Below, in pieces: positions 40,694-49,014 of a DNA stretch of 64,000 bases. The DNA comes from Pseudomonas lundensis (GTDB lineage: Bacteria > Pseudomonadota > Gammaproteobacteria > Pseudomonadales > Pseudomonadaceae), in the NCBI RefSeq assembly GCF_001042985.1, contig NZ_JYKY01000013.1, forward strand, positions 62,001-126,000, in the 5' to 3' direction. A model generated the notes under the pieces. The model worked only from the letters and a program-made list of their open reading frames with translations. It made no database searches and was not told the DNA's origin. The translations under genes and the position numbers were made by a program. Positions within the stretch are counted from its first letter, which is position 1, and the number at the start of each line of letters is the position of its first letter.

Positions 40694-40770
40694 CGGGGTA
40701 TAGCGCAGTCCGGTAGCGCGCCTGCTTTGGGAGCAGGATGTCGGGAGTTCGAATCCCCCTACCCCGACCA
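40694..40770 (+). tRNA. tRNA-Pro (TGG), copy 2
   Basis: 77 bases with encoded CCA, identical to copy 1 except that the first T-stem pair is G-C instead of A-T. It starts directly behind a terminator-like hairpin. Confidence 0.95.
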
Positions 40771-40804
40771 TTTTCTGCCCGGCAGTAATGGGTGTAGAAA
40801 ATAA

Positions 40805-40831
40805 GGCGCTGATGCCAATCGCATCAGCGCC
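40805..40831. repeat. intergenic hairpin 1 after tRNA-Pro
   Basis: GGCGCTGATGC-CAATC-GCATCAGCGCC, 11 perfect pairs, six bases ahead of the terminator that follows. Confidence 0.8.
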
Positions 40832-40837
40832 ATGAAA

Positions 40838-40865
40838 AAAGCGTCCTTAGGGACGCTTTTTTTTT
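40838..40865 (+). terminator. terminator of the tRNA cluster
   Basis: AAAGCGTCC-TTAG-GGACGCTTT followed by further T residues; nine pairs and a tetraloop. Confidence 0.93.
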
Positions 40866-40910
40866 GCTTCAAAAAAACCATTGTGCTGGGTACTGGCTCT
40901 TGGTCATGGC

Positions 40911-41025
40911 GAACCGTAGCCCCCGAAGCTACGTTCCAGAGCGCTGCAGTCGCCAATGCACGCCTGCAGACCCTGGGTGCAGGGTTTGCAGGCGACGCTC
41001 CCATAGGCAACGGCCGCGGGAGCGT
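40911..41025. repeat. three consecutive hairpins before gadC 3' end
   Basis: 40911-40936: GAAC(C)GTAGC / GCTACGTTC, a nine-pair stem with one bulge. 40961-40994: a 15-pair stem with one G·T pair, starting CGCCTGCAG and closing on GGTG. 40995-41025: ACGCTCCC / GGGAGCGT around a 15-base loop. The last resembles the GGGAGCG stems of Pseudomonas REP elements. They may also end gadC transcription. Confidence 0.7.
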
Positions 41026-41031
41026 TCTGTG

Positions 41032-42561
41032 CTAGCGGTTAACTCCCTTTTGGTCTGCATCCTGCAAGTCCTGCAACGCTGCCGAATATTGATCGGCCTC
41101 AGCCTTGGGCACCATCTGCCATGACGGTTTACGCAGGGCATAGAAGATAAACGGTGGGGCACCTGCCACGATCAAGCCCAGCAATAAGATGCCTGCATAT
41201 TCAAAGAACGGCATGCTGCTGAAGTTATTCGGTGGAATAAACCCGAAAATCAAGGCCACACAGGTTGAAAACAACCCCAGGTAGCACCAGCCATGCAGGT
41301 CCTTGAGCACGTAACCGCGTTTAACGTCGGGCTGGGTTTTACGCAGCTTCATGGCGGACATAAACATGAACACGTAAATGATCAGGTACATCAGTGCAGC
41401 CATGGCGCTGATCATCCAGAACGCATCGGATACGTTGTCGATGAAGATGTAAATCGTCGAGAGCAGCGTCACGATGAGCGCTTGTAAATACAAAATGTTC
41501 TTCTGCACGCCTTTGCTGTTCACTTTTTGCATCACCGGTGGAAGCATTCCCGCCTTGCCCACAAACAACAGACCGGTGGAAGGTCCGGCCGTCCACGCCA
41601 GTACCCCGCCCAATGCACCGATGATCAGCAAAATGGCCATGATTGGCGTGGCCCAGGGCATGTTGAACCCTTCGAAGAAGGCTGCGTATGCCTGAATAAC
41701 GCCCGCAGTCAGACTCGTCGAATCCGCCGGCACGACCAGTGAAATCGCGACCGTCGGGGGGATGAACACCAGCAGAATCATAAAAAAGGCCAGCAGAATG
41801 GCGCGGGGCATTTCCTTTTGCGGATTGCGCAGTTCCCGAGCGTGAATGGCGTTCATTTCGATACCGGCAAACGCCAGGAAGTTGCTGACAATCAACACCA
41901 GACCAGTGATGGCGCCTGTGAACTCACGCCACAAATCCGGATGCAGGTTGTGCGAACCTGTTTTTACGGTGGAGTGCGTGTCGAAAATCGCTGGAATCAA
42001 CGCGTCCCAGGTTAAGGGCGCAGCCGATTTGTGTCCCAGTACCAGCCAGGCTACGCCCAACAGTACCAGCAGCGCGGCTGGCAGTGCCGTCCCCAAAAGC
42101 ATGAACCACGACGTCAGCTTCGACAGAGTTGTCAGGCCGTTGAGGGCAACGAACGTCGACAGCCAATACAGCACAATAATCACCGCAGCCGTGAACACCC
42201 CGCTCTTGGCCAGTTCCGGGTTAATCAGGTACGCCATCGTGCTGGCTCCGAACCCGAGCACTATCGGGTACCACACCACCACCTGAATCCACATGAACCA
42301 CATGATGAAAAACCCGGGTCGGTCACCATAGGCTTGTCGGACCCAGCCATAAATCCCGCCGTTCCAGCCGGTGCCCAGTTCAGACGCAACCAATGACACG
42401 GGGATAAAAAACAGTAACGCCGGGATGACATAGAGAAAAATCGAACCCAGGCCGTAAACAGCCATGCTGGGCAATGAACGAATACTGGCAACAGCGGCAA
42501 CCATCATGAAACAGATGGTCAGCCATGACATGTAAGTTTTAGCTTTACTGGTGGTAGCCAT
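41032..42561 (-). CDS. gadC: glutamate:GABA antiporter GadC
   Basis: 509 residues from the ATG at 42561, with GGGAGG just upstream; E. coli GadC has 511. It is an APC-superfamily carrier with about 12 membrane helices: WLTICFMMVAAVASIRSLPSMAVYG, ELGTGWNGGIYGWVRQAYG and FAGIEMNAIHARELRNPQKEMP. The C-terminal cytosolic tail corresponds to the pH-sensing plug of E. coli GadC. It exchanges external glutamate for internal GABA in acid resistance. glsA lies 23 bases upstream on the same strand, and gadB is divergent from both. Confidence 0.92.
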   Translation of the reverse strand: MATTSKAKTYMSWLTICFMMVAAVASIRSLPSMAVYGLGSIFLYVIPALLFFIPVSLVASELGTGWNGGIYGWVRQAYGDRPGFFIMWFMWIQVVVWYPIVLGFGASTMAYLINPELAKSGVFTAAVIIVLYWLSTFVALNGLTTLSKLTSWFMLLGTALPAALLVLLGVAWLVLGHKSAAPLTWDALIPAIFDTHSTVKTGSHNLHPDLWREFTGAITGLVLIVSNFLAFAGIEMNAIHARELRNPQKEMPRAILLAFFMILLVFIPPTVAISLVVPADSTSLTAGVIQAYAAFFEGFNMPWATPIMAILLIIGALGGVLAWTAGPSTGLLFVGKAGMLPPVMQKVNSKGVQKNILYLQALIVTLLSTIYIFIDNVSDAFWMISAMAALMYLIIYVFMFMSAMKLRKTQPDVKRGYVLKDLHGWCYLGLFSTCVALIFGFIPPNNFSSMPFFEYAGILLLGLIVAGAPPFIFYALRKPSWQMVPKAEADQYSAALQDLQDADQKGVNR

Positions 42562-42584
42562 ATCGCCTCCCTTCACATTTTTCG

Positions 42585-43529
42585 TCAGTGCAGCAAGCTC
42601 AAATTGAGCGTGCGGCTAAGGTGTTCGGCAGCCAGTTGGCCACGCACGCTGTTGCCCGCAACATCCAGCGGTGGAGCAAAAGCGGCGATCGCACAGACTC
42701 CCGGCACCACTGCCAGAATCCCGCCGCCCACTCCGCTTTTGCCCGGCAATCCAACCTTGTAATACCAGTCGCCCGTGGTGTCATACAGGCCGTTCAGGGT
42801 CATTTCCGCGAGGATGGGAGCAATGGTTTTGGCCGCGACAACGCGCGTGTTGGTAACCGGGTTAACCCCGCCATTGGCCAGTGTTGCCCCCATCGTGACC
42901 AAGTCATGGCAGGTGATCGCAACCGAGCATTGGCGGGTATACACATCGCACACCTCCATTGGGTCGGCATACAGATAACCGTAGCTTTGAAGCAGCCAGG
43001 CAATGCCGCGATTGTGCTGATTGGTCGAGGCTTCAGAGGCGTACACCTCTTCGTTGACGGTCAGATCGCGTCCGGCGAAGGCCTGGTACGTAGACTCAAT
43101 CTGCGCCCAGCGCGCGGTCGCATTTTCGGCCTTGAGCAAGCTGACAGTGGCCATGGCTCCGGCGTTGACGAAAGGGTTAAGCGGTTTTCCCTTGTGAAGT
43201 TCAAGGGCTATGACCGAGTTGAAGGGTTCGCCAGTCGGATCGCAGCCAATCTTGCTGCGCAAAGACTGCGGGCCGATGTCATCCAGCACATGGGCGAGCG
43301 TGAACACTTTTGAAATCGATTCAATGGCAAAGGCGTAATCGGTGTCGCCAACTTCGGCATGGGTGCCATCACAAAACATGATGCTGATGCCGAACAGGTT
43401 GGCCGGGACCGAGGCCAGATACGGGATGTAACTGGCGTTTTTTCCGTGGTGGTTATTGGCAAAACGTTGATGGGCTTCATGCAATGCGTGGGTTACTGAA
43501 CCGTCAACTGTCAGGGGTTGTGTTTTCAT
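42585..43529 (-). CDS. glsA: glutaminase GlsA
   Basis: 314 residues from the ATG at 43529 (GGAG eight bases upstream). It is a serine-dependent beta-lactamase-fold glutaminase. The S-x-x-K motif is SISK (S71, K74); NPFVNAGAMA, SEASTNQHNRGIAWLL and GLPGKSGVGGGILAVVPG are diagnostic. It releases glutamate and ammonia from glutamine; the ammonia itself can neutralise acid. It shares the strand with gadC, so glutamine-fed acid resistance is a reasonable reading. Confidence 0.93.
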   Translation of the reverse strand: MKTQPLTVDGSVTHALHEAHQRFANNHHGKNASYIPYLASVPANLFGISIMFCDGTHAEVGDTDYAFAIESISKVFTLAHVLDDIGPQSLRSKIGCDPTGEPFNSVIALELHKGKPLNPFVNAGAMATVSLLKAENATARWAQIESTYQAFAGRDLTVNEEVYASEASTNQHNRGIAWLLQSYGYLYADPMEVCDVYTRQCSVAITCHDLVTMGATLANGGVNPVTNTRVVAAKTIAPILAEMTLNGLYDTTGDWYYKVGLPGKSGVGGGILAVVPGVCAIAAFAPPLDVAGNSVRGQLAAEHLSRTLNLSLLH

Positions 43530-43697
43530 TGCGCTCACTCCGTGTGTGCGTTGGGTCGCCGGGAACTATAGGATGGAATTTCCAGACATGCCCGCAGGCA
43601 GGGCAAAGTCAAAATGCTTGGCTATGCTCTTAGCCCTACGCTGAGCCAGAAATGAGGAGGTCGGCCAGCCACGGTCCATCACTCAAGGAGAGTTCCC

Positions 43698-45095
43698 ATG
43701 GCGCTGCACCGCACCAAACGTCATAGCGACACGGATCCCGTTTTTGGTTCATCGGCATTGGCGCATGCCGCGGCAACCAAACTGTTCCCCGAAGCCGAGC
43801 AGTCTGCGCGCGAGGTTTACCAGCTGGTCCATGATGAGCTGTATCTGGACGGTAACGCCCGCCAGAACCTTGCGACCTTCTGTCAGACTTGGGAGGAGGA
43901 TGAAGTTCACAAGCTCATGGACCTGTCCATCGACAAGAACATGATCGACAAGGACGAATACCCCCAATCGGCTGAGCTCGAAAATCGCTGTATTCATATG
44001 CTGGCGGATCTTTGGCATTCACCCTCTGCTGCGACCACCATCGGCACCTCGACAGTAGGTTCCAGTGAAGCCTGCATGTTGGGTGGCCTGGCAGCACTGT
44101 GGCGTTGGCGAGCAGCCCGCAAAGCTGCGGGCAAACAGACCACCACTCCGAACATGGTCTGCGGCCCGGTACAAGTCTGTTGGCACAAATTTGCGCGTTA
44201 TTGGGACATTGAAATCCGTGAAGTGCCCATGTCAGACGGGCAATGGTTCATGACACCCGAGGACATGCTTGAGCGCATTGATGAAAACACCATCGTGGTG
44301 GTGCCGACGTTTGGTCAGACGTTTACCGGCCTGTATGAAACCGTGAAGCCGCTGTCCGATGCACTGGATGATCTGGAAAAACGCAATGGCCTGAATGTGG
44401 CGATTCATGTCGACGGCGCCAGCGGCGCCATGCTGGCTCCATTTTGTGCCCCGGATATTGAGTGGGATTTCCGGTTGTCGCGAGTCAAATCCATCAGCAC
44501 TTCCGGGCATAAATTCGGCCTGGCGCCTTTAGGGGCGGGCTGGGTAGTGTGGCGAGACGTGCAGGATCTGCCGGAAGGTCTGATATTCCACGTCAACTAT
44601 TTGGGGGGCGATATGCCGACGTTTGCCCTCAATTTTTCACGCCCGGCCGGGCAGATCATTGCGCAGTACTACAACTTTTTGCGGTTGGGTCGAGAAGGGT
44701 ATGAGCGCATTCATTCGGCGTGTTACGAAACGGCGCAATTTCTGGCCCGTGAATTGGTGAAAATCGGGCCGTTTGAAATGCTGTACAACGGCGATCCGCA
44801 ACTGGGCATCCCGGCGCTGACCTGGCGTTTAAAGCCCGGCGTGAAAACCAACTTCTCGCTTTACGATCTGGCAGATCGATTGCGGGTAAGGGGCTGGCTA
44901 GTCCCGGCCTATAGCCTGCCGGCCAATGTTGAAAACGTCGTAGTGCAACGGATTCTGGTACGTCAGGGGCTGTCGATCGACATGGCCAAACTGTTGTTGG
45001 CGGACTTTGAGCGGGACATCAAGTTTTTTGATGAGCATCAGCCCCACGGGTTCAAAGGCCGTGAAGCCGAGGCGGGTAATCACGCAGGACGCTGA
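43698..45095 (+). CDS. gadB: glutamate decarboxylase GadB
   Basis: 465 residues (E. coli GadA/B 466), AAGGAG upstream of the ATG. Fold-type I PLP enzyme: [30 protein letters not shown] and the PLP lysine K272 in [13 protein letters not shown]. The C-terminal [16 protein letters not shown] keeps the histidine-bearing tail that closes the active site at neutral pH in the E. coli enzyme. It consumes a proton in making GABA. It is divergent from glsA-gadC over a 168-base shared control region. Confidence 0.95.
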   Translation: MALHRTKRHSDTDPVFGSSALAHAAATKLFPEAEQSAREVYQLVHDELYLDGNARQNLATFCQTWEEDEVHKLMDLSIDKNMIDKDEYPQSAELENRCIHMLADLWHSPSAATTIGTSTVGSSEACMLGGLAALWRWRAARKAAGKQTTTPNMVCGPVQVCWHKFARYWDIEIREVPMSDGQWFMTPEDMLERIDENTIVVVPTFGQTFTGLYETVKPLSDALDDLEKRNGLNVAIHVDGASGAMLAPFCAPDIEWDFRLSRVKSISTSGHKFGLAPLGAGWVVWRDVQDLPEGLIFHVNYLGGDMPTFALNFSRPAGQIIAQYYNFLRLGREGYERIHSACYETAQFLARELVKIGPFEMLYNGDPQLGIPALTWRLKPGVKTNFSLYDLADRLRVRGWLVPAYSLPANVENVVVQRILVRQGLSIDMAKLLLADFERDIKFFDEHQPHGFKGREAEAGNHAGR

Positions 45096-45113
45096 TGACC
45101 GTGTGCGTTGCTA

Positions 45114-45147
45114 TCAAAGCTGCGAGCTTCATGCCTCGCAGCTTTGA
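45114..45147. terminator. bidirectional hairpin between gadB and ndh
   Basis: TCAAAGCTGCGAG / CTCGCAGCTTTGA, 13 perfect pairs around an eight-base loop, between convergent stops. Its core GCTGCGAG is shared with the hairpin at 48760. Confidence 0.75.
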
Positions 45148-45175
45148 CGCATGGCCGCCGTGGCGGCGGGTGGGG

Positions 45176-46477
45176 TCAATGCAGTTTCAGGCGTGGCTCC
45201 GTGCCGCGTCCGATGCGGCTGCCCAGCATCAACATCAATGTGCGGAATGTGCCGTAAAGCGCCATTTGGTGCATGCGGTACAGCGAGATGTAGAACATCC
45301 GCGCCAGCCAGCCTTCGAGCATGACTGTGCCCATCAGGCTGCCCATCAAGTTACCCACAGCTGAAAAACTCGACAGTGAGATCAGCGAGCCGTAATCGCG
45401 GTAGTGGTAATCGGGCAGGTCTGATTTGCCTTCAAGGCGCATCTTTAACGATTTGGCCAACAGTGACGCTTGCTGGTGAGCGGCTTGTGCGCGAGGCGGC
45501 ACCATCCGGTCAGTGCCCGGTTGCGGGCAAGCCGCGCAATCGCCGAACGCAAAAATATTGTCATCGCGGGTGGTTTGCAGGGTAGGGCGCACGACCAACT
45601 GGTTAATGCGGTTGGTTTCCAGCCCGGCAATATCTTGCAAGAAACCGGGCGCACGAATACCGGCGGCCCATACCTTCAAGCTCGCGGGAATCACTTGGCC
45701 TTCTTTAGTGATCAGGCTGTCAGCCGTCACCTCGCTCACGGCCGAATTGGTCAGGACGGTGACGCCCAGTTTCTCTAGCGTCTTATGCACAGGCCCACCG
45801 ATGCGCTCGGGCAGCGCCGGCAGTACGCGGGGCCCAGCTTCGATCACAGTGATGTGCATGTTTTCCGGTTTGATACGGTCCAGGCCATAAGCCGCCAGTT
45901 CATGGGCCGCGTTGTGCAGTTCGGCTGCCAGCTCGACACCCGTTGCGCCCGCACCCACGATGGCCACGCTGATTTTTTCAATCGCATCGGTTTGCCCCGC
46001 ATGCGCGCGCAAGTAGTGGTTCAACAATTGCTGGTGGAATTTTTCGGCTTGTTTGCGCGTGTCCAAGAACAGGCAATGCTCGGCCGCGCCTTGGGTGCCG
46101 AAATCGTTGGTGGTACTGCCCACTGCGATCACCAGCGTGTCGTAGCCCAGTTCACGAGCAGGCACCAGCTCTTCGCCTTTTTCGTCGAGGGTTGCCGACA
46201 ATGAGATCTTTTTCAGCTCGCGATCAAGACCACTCATGCGGCCCAACTGGAACTCAAAGTGATTCCATTTGGCTTGGGCGACGTAGTTGAGTTCGTCTTC
46301 GGAGGAGTTCAACGAACCGGCGGCCACTTCATGCAGCAGCGGTTTCCAGATATGGGTCAGATTGGCATCCACCAGCGTTACGCTGGCTTTGCCGCGCTTA
46401 CCCAGGGTTTTGCCCAGGCGGGTCGCCAACTCCAGGCCGCCGGCGCCGCCGCCGACAATCACAATACGATGGGACAT
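45176..46477 (-). CDS. ndh: type II NADH:quinone dehydrogenase
   Basis: 433 residues from the ATG at 46477 (MSHRIVIVGGGAGGLELA). Two dinucleotide folds: FAD at the N-terminus and NADH at VAIVGAGATGVELAAELH (about 172-189). VWAAGIRAPG and FAFGDCAACPQ are conserved. The C-terminal amphipathic segment (about 370-425) anchors it to the inner membrane. It feeds electrons from NADH to ubiquinone without pumping protons. DUF3094 lies 66 bases upstream on the same strand. Confidence 0.95.
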   Translation of the reverse strand: MSHRIVIVGGGAGGLELATRLGKTLGKRGKASVTLVDANLTHIWKPLLHEVAAGSLNSSEDELNYVAQAKWNHFEFQLGRMSGLDRELKKISLSATLDEKGEELVPARELGYDTLVIAVGSTTNDFGTQGAAEHCLFLDTRKQAEKFHQQLLNHYLRAHAGQTDAIEKISVAIVGAGATGVELAAELHNAAHELAAYGLDRIKPENMHITVIEAGPRVLPALPERIGGPVHKTLEKLGVTVLTNSAVSEVTADSLITKEGQVIPASLKVWAAGIRAPGFLQDIAGLETNRINQLVVRPTLQTTRDDNIFAFGDCAACPQPGTDRMVPPRAQAAHQQASLLAKSLKMRLEGKSDLPDYHYRDYGSLISLSSFSAVGNLMGSLMGTVMLEGWLARMFYISLYRMHQMALYGTFRTLMLMLGSRIGRGTEPRLKLH

Positions 46478-46543
46478 AGGTATCACTCACAAGGCTTGAA
46501 AAAAAATTCTGTGCCTGAGTCCCGTGGGCGAGCGCACTGCAGC

Positions 46544-46717
46544 TCATAGCGCCAGGTAACTCAGGAGGCGGCTCAAAAAGCCCAGACCGATCACCACAAT
46601 CAGCACCACGCCAAGGAGCATCCACGGCCTGAAGGGCCGGCGCTCAACTTGGTGTTGTGGCAGTTGCAGGTACTCTTCGACACGCTGTTGGTCATCTGGT
46701 TTCAGGCGACTGGACAT
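46544..46717 (-). CDS. DUF3094 small membrane protein
   Basis: A 57-residue frame: MSSRLKPDDQQRVEEYLQ, then a basic stretch QVERRPFRPW, one membrane helix MLLGVVLIVVIGLGFLSRLL and a short tail. The sequence fits DUF3094, a family of single-span proteins of pseudomonads. It lies between ndh and the MOSC gene, all on the minus strand. Function is unknown. Confidence 0.82.
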   Translation of the reverse strand: MSSRLKPDDQQRVEEYLQLPQHQVERRPFRPWMLLGVVLIVVIGLGFLSRLLSYLAL

Positions 46718-46772
46718 AGAGTTTGCCTCGTCAGATAGACGTTGCGGAATGTGTAAAAGCTACAGCAAAGGG

Positions 46773-47300
46773 TTAACCGGGATGAAAGGAAGCATAGCCG
46801 TTGGGACCCAAAGGCTCGACCCGCAGTTCGTCGTCTAGACGAATGATCCCGCTTTCTATAACCCTTGCCGTAATGCCCCCGTGACCACGTACCGCCTGGA
46901 ATGTGCCCGCGCCGAGTCGTAGCTCCAGTCGGGCGCACGGTTGGCACCAGCCGGTGGTCTCGAATATTGCGCGTCCGATGCGAAAGCGTCGGCCTTTGAG
47001 GCTGAACAAATTGATGCCGCTAACCACGATGTTGCGCCGCAAATCCTGAGGTAATACCGGGTTTTCGGTGGGGCGCCCCAGCAAGGCGTTGATCACCGCC
47101 AAGTGTTCCCACTGAATCAACGTGACTTGCCGTGCATTGCGCGCACCGGGCCGGGCATGATCGCCCGTCAGTCCGGCTTCGCGACGCGCCTCCACAGCGT
47201 CCAGTATCACCAGGTCGGCGCGTGATTGCGGGCGGACCCCAATCCAGCGTACGCGACCGGTTTGCGGCACTTCAGCCATCAGTTCTTGCAAAGGGCTCAC
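46773..47300 (-). CDS. MOSC domain protein
   Basis: 175 residues with a GTG start that overlaps the stop of the DUF1780 gene (GTGA). MOSC-fold text: GVRPQSRADLVILD, HARPGARNARQVTLIQWEHLAVI, NIVVSGINLFSLKGRRFRIG, and the conserved cysteine region TTGWCQPCARLE. MOSC domains carry sulfur or bind molybdenum cofactor substrates such as N-hydroxylated compounds (YiiM-like). No partner enzyme is adjacent. Confidence 0.88.
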   Translation of the reverse strand: MSPLQELMAEVPQTGRVRWIGVRPQSRADLVILDAVEARREAGLTGDHARPGARNARQVTLIQWEHLAVINALLGRPTENPVLPQDLRRNIVVSGINLFSLKGRRFRIGRAIFETTGWCQPCARLELRLGAGTFQAVRGHGGITARVIESGIIRLDDELRVEPLGPNGYASFHPG

Positions 47301-47926
47301 AGGCTGATCCCGACATCGAAAATAATGCTGCGCCCCAAATTGCCGCGCAAAAAGTCAGGGGCGTCGGGTTGTGCAAACAGCACCCGGGCGAACGTCGGTC
47401 CAACCAGTGACAGTGAGCGCCAGCCCATGCGCAGGTACTCGGTCGGTGGCGGGAAGTGGCTGTTGAGATCGAGCACTTCGCGCTTGAGGCTGGAAAACGC
47501 AATGATGTCCAACTGCCCGAGATCAAGGTCGCGTTCACGGTAATTGGTGGCTTTTTTGTGCAGCGTCGGCCCCAGCCGTTGCAGTAACTTGCTGGCCGGA
47601 ATACGTTTGGGGCGGGCCTCGCGGCGCACGAGCTGACTCAGTGAGTAGGCATTGCGGCGACGTTGCAGCTCGTCACGCCATTCATCACTGAGACGTCGCC
47701 CTTCGTCGAGCACAAAAAACACTTCAAAGCGTGCATCGCGAAACAGCACGTCAGGCGGTTCCTGATCGGGCTGTGTGAAATCTTGCGTGTGGTAGCTAAT
47801 GTTCAAGCCTTGCAGCAGGCGCTGGCAGACCCAACGCTCACGCTCCCATTTGCGGGCATTAGACAAAAAGGCATTGGCTTGCTCGGCCTGAATGGTTAAC
47901 AGGCGTAAATAATCAGAGTCGTCCAT
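47297..47926 (-). CDS. DUF1780 protein (putative nuclease fold)
   Basis: 209 residues, no signal peptide. The N-terminus is helical and charged (SDYLRLLTIQAEQANAFLSNARKWERERWVCQ, in pieces). The middle has PPDVLFRDARFEVFFVLDEGRR, where D and E on neighbouring strands would suit a PD-(D/E)xK core. I recall DUF1780 being described as endonuclease-like from structure; activity is not established. It is translationally coupled to the MOSC gene. Confidence 0.8.
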   Translation of the reverse strand: MDDSDYLRLLTIQAEQANAFLSNARKWERERWVCQRLLQGLNISYHTQDFTQPDQEPPDVLFRDARFEVFFVLDEGRRLSDEWRDELQRRRNAYSLSQLVRREARPKRIPASKLLQRLGPTLHKKATNYRERDLDLGQLDIIAFSSLKREVLDLNSHFPPPTEYLRMGWRSLSLVGPTFARVLFAQPDAPDFLRGNLGRSIIFDVGISL

Positions 47927-48056
47927 GGGCGCAGCTTAGCCTCGAAACAGGTGTGACTGGAAGTGCGGGTGTAGACTGAGCCGCATGACATACAGGTCCA
48001 TCTGACAGGGAGGGTAGAGCGGTGTACGTGAACACGGTTGAGTGGGAGGTGCGTGC

Positions 48057-48746
48057 ATGATTACCAGCCAGGTGTTATCTGCGCCAACGATGGTGATCGG
48101 CTGGTTGCTGTACGTGCCTGTAGTGCTGTGGGCCATCCTGCGGGCGCCGTGGGTCGAACTGTTTGCCGACACGCGGCGTCAGCATTTGCTGTTTGGCACG
48201 GTGTTCGCGCTGTTCTTGCTGTGGCTGGTGCGTCGCGATTTTGACACCGGCGTCTCCTATCACTTTATCGGCCTGACAGTCGTCACTTTGCTGCTGGACT
48301 GGCCGCTGGCCATTGTCGGCGCGTTGATGGCGCAAATAGGACTGGTTCTGTTGGGGCGGCAGGATCTGGCTGCAATGGGCATCAATGGCGTGCTGTTGAT
48401 TCTGTTGCCCATTGCCGTCACGGAGGCCTGCGCGCACCTGGTCGAACGCGCGCAACCACGTAACCCGTTTGTGTACATTTTTTGCTCAGGTTTTTTTGCA
48501 GCGGCGCTGGCGGCCTTGCTGTGTTTGTTGGCGGGCCTGGGCGTGCTGTGGCTGGATGGCCTGTTTGTCATGCCGGAATGGTTGGAGGACTTTATCGGTT
48601 ATCTCTGGTTGATCATCTTTCCCGAGGCGTTTATCAACGGGATGCTGGTCACGGCGCTGGTGGTGTTTTGCCCGGAGTGGCTTGAAACCTTCAATCGCAC
48701 GCGTTACCTCGCAGCGCCATGGAAGGATGACGGACCCAACAAATAA
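48057..48746 (+). CDS. energy-coupling-factor-type (CbiM-like) membrane protein
   Basis: 229 residues from the ATG at 48057, GGGAGG seven bases upstream. About six membrane helices with few polar breaks. HFIGLTVVTLLLDWPLAIVGAL and LLILLPIAVTEACAHLVER resemble the CbiM/NikM substrate-binding membrane subunit of ECF transporters, and pseudomonad copies carry that name. No ATPase, T-component or cobalamin gene lies beside it, so transport and substrate are uncertain. Confidence 0.68.
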   Translation: MITSQVLSAPTMVIGWLLYVPVVLWAILRAPWVELFADTRRQHLLFGTVFALFLLWLVRRDFDTGVSYHFIGLTVVTLLLDWPLAIVGALMAQIGLVLLGRQDLAAMGINGVLLILLPIAVTEACAHLVERAQPRNPFVYIFCSGFFAAALAALLCLLAGLGVLWLDGLFVMPEWLEDFIGYLWLIIFPEAFINGMLVTALVVFCPEWLETFNRTRYLAAPWKDDGPNK

Positions 48747-48759
48747 CCTGCTTCCAAGA

Positions 48760-48793
48760 GGCTGCGAGCGGGTCGGTTGAATGGCTCGCAGCC
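48760..48793. repeat. intergenic hairpin between the ECF-like gene and yacG
   Basis: GGCTGCGAG / CTCGCAGCC (nine pairs, 16-base loop), extended by CCAA/TTGG beyond a small bulge. It sits between convergent stops and shares its core with the hairpins at 34107 and 45114. Confidence 0.65.
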
Positions 48794-48810
48794 TTGGGCA
48801 GCAGCGCGAA

Positions 48811-49014
48811 TCAATGAATACGCGGCGTCAACTCTTCTGAAAACATGTCCTCTTCTGCATCCGGGCTGACCGGGATTTTGTGTTCTTCACTGGCCCATGC
48901 GCCCAGATCGATGAGTTTGCAACGGTCCGAGCAGAAAGGCCGGAATGCACTGGCAGGGGTCCACTCCACGGCAGTGCCGCACGTCGGGCAGTCTACGGTC
49001 ATTGGTTTGGTCAT
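48811..49014 (-). CDS. yacG: DNA gyrase inhibitor YacG
   Basis: 67 residues. The four-cysteine zinc finger is DCPTCGTAV and [15 protein letters not shown]. The acidic C-terminus ([12 protein letters not shown]) is typical. It binds GyrB and blocks gyrase. Its start overlaps the coaE stop (ATGA), the standard pilD-coaE-yacG order. Confidence 0.95.
   Translation of the reverse strand: MTKPMTVDCPTCGTAVEWTPASAFRPFCSDRCKLIDLGAWASEEHKIPVSPDAEEDMFSEELTPRIH

Noticed and set aside
40535..40771. Minus-strand open frame of 78 codons across tRNA-Lys and tRNA-Pro (contains GFEPTT-like text)
   Set aside because: It is the well-known artefact of translating the reverse strand of tRNA genes; the tRNAs explain the sequence.
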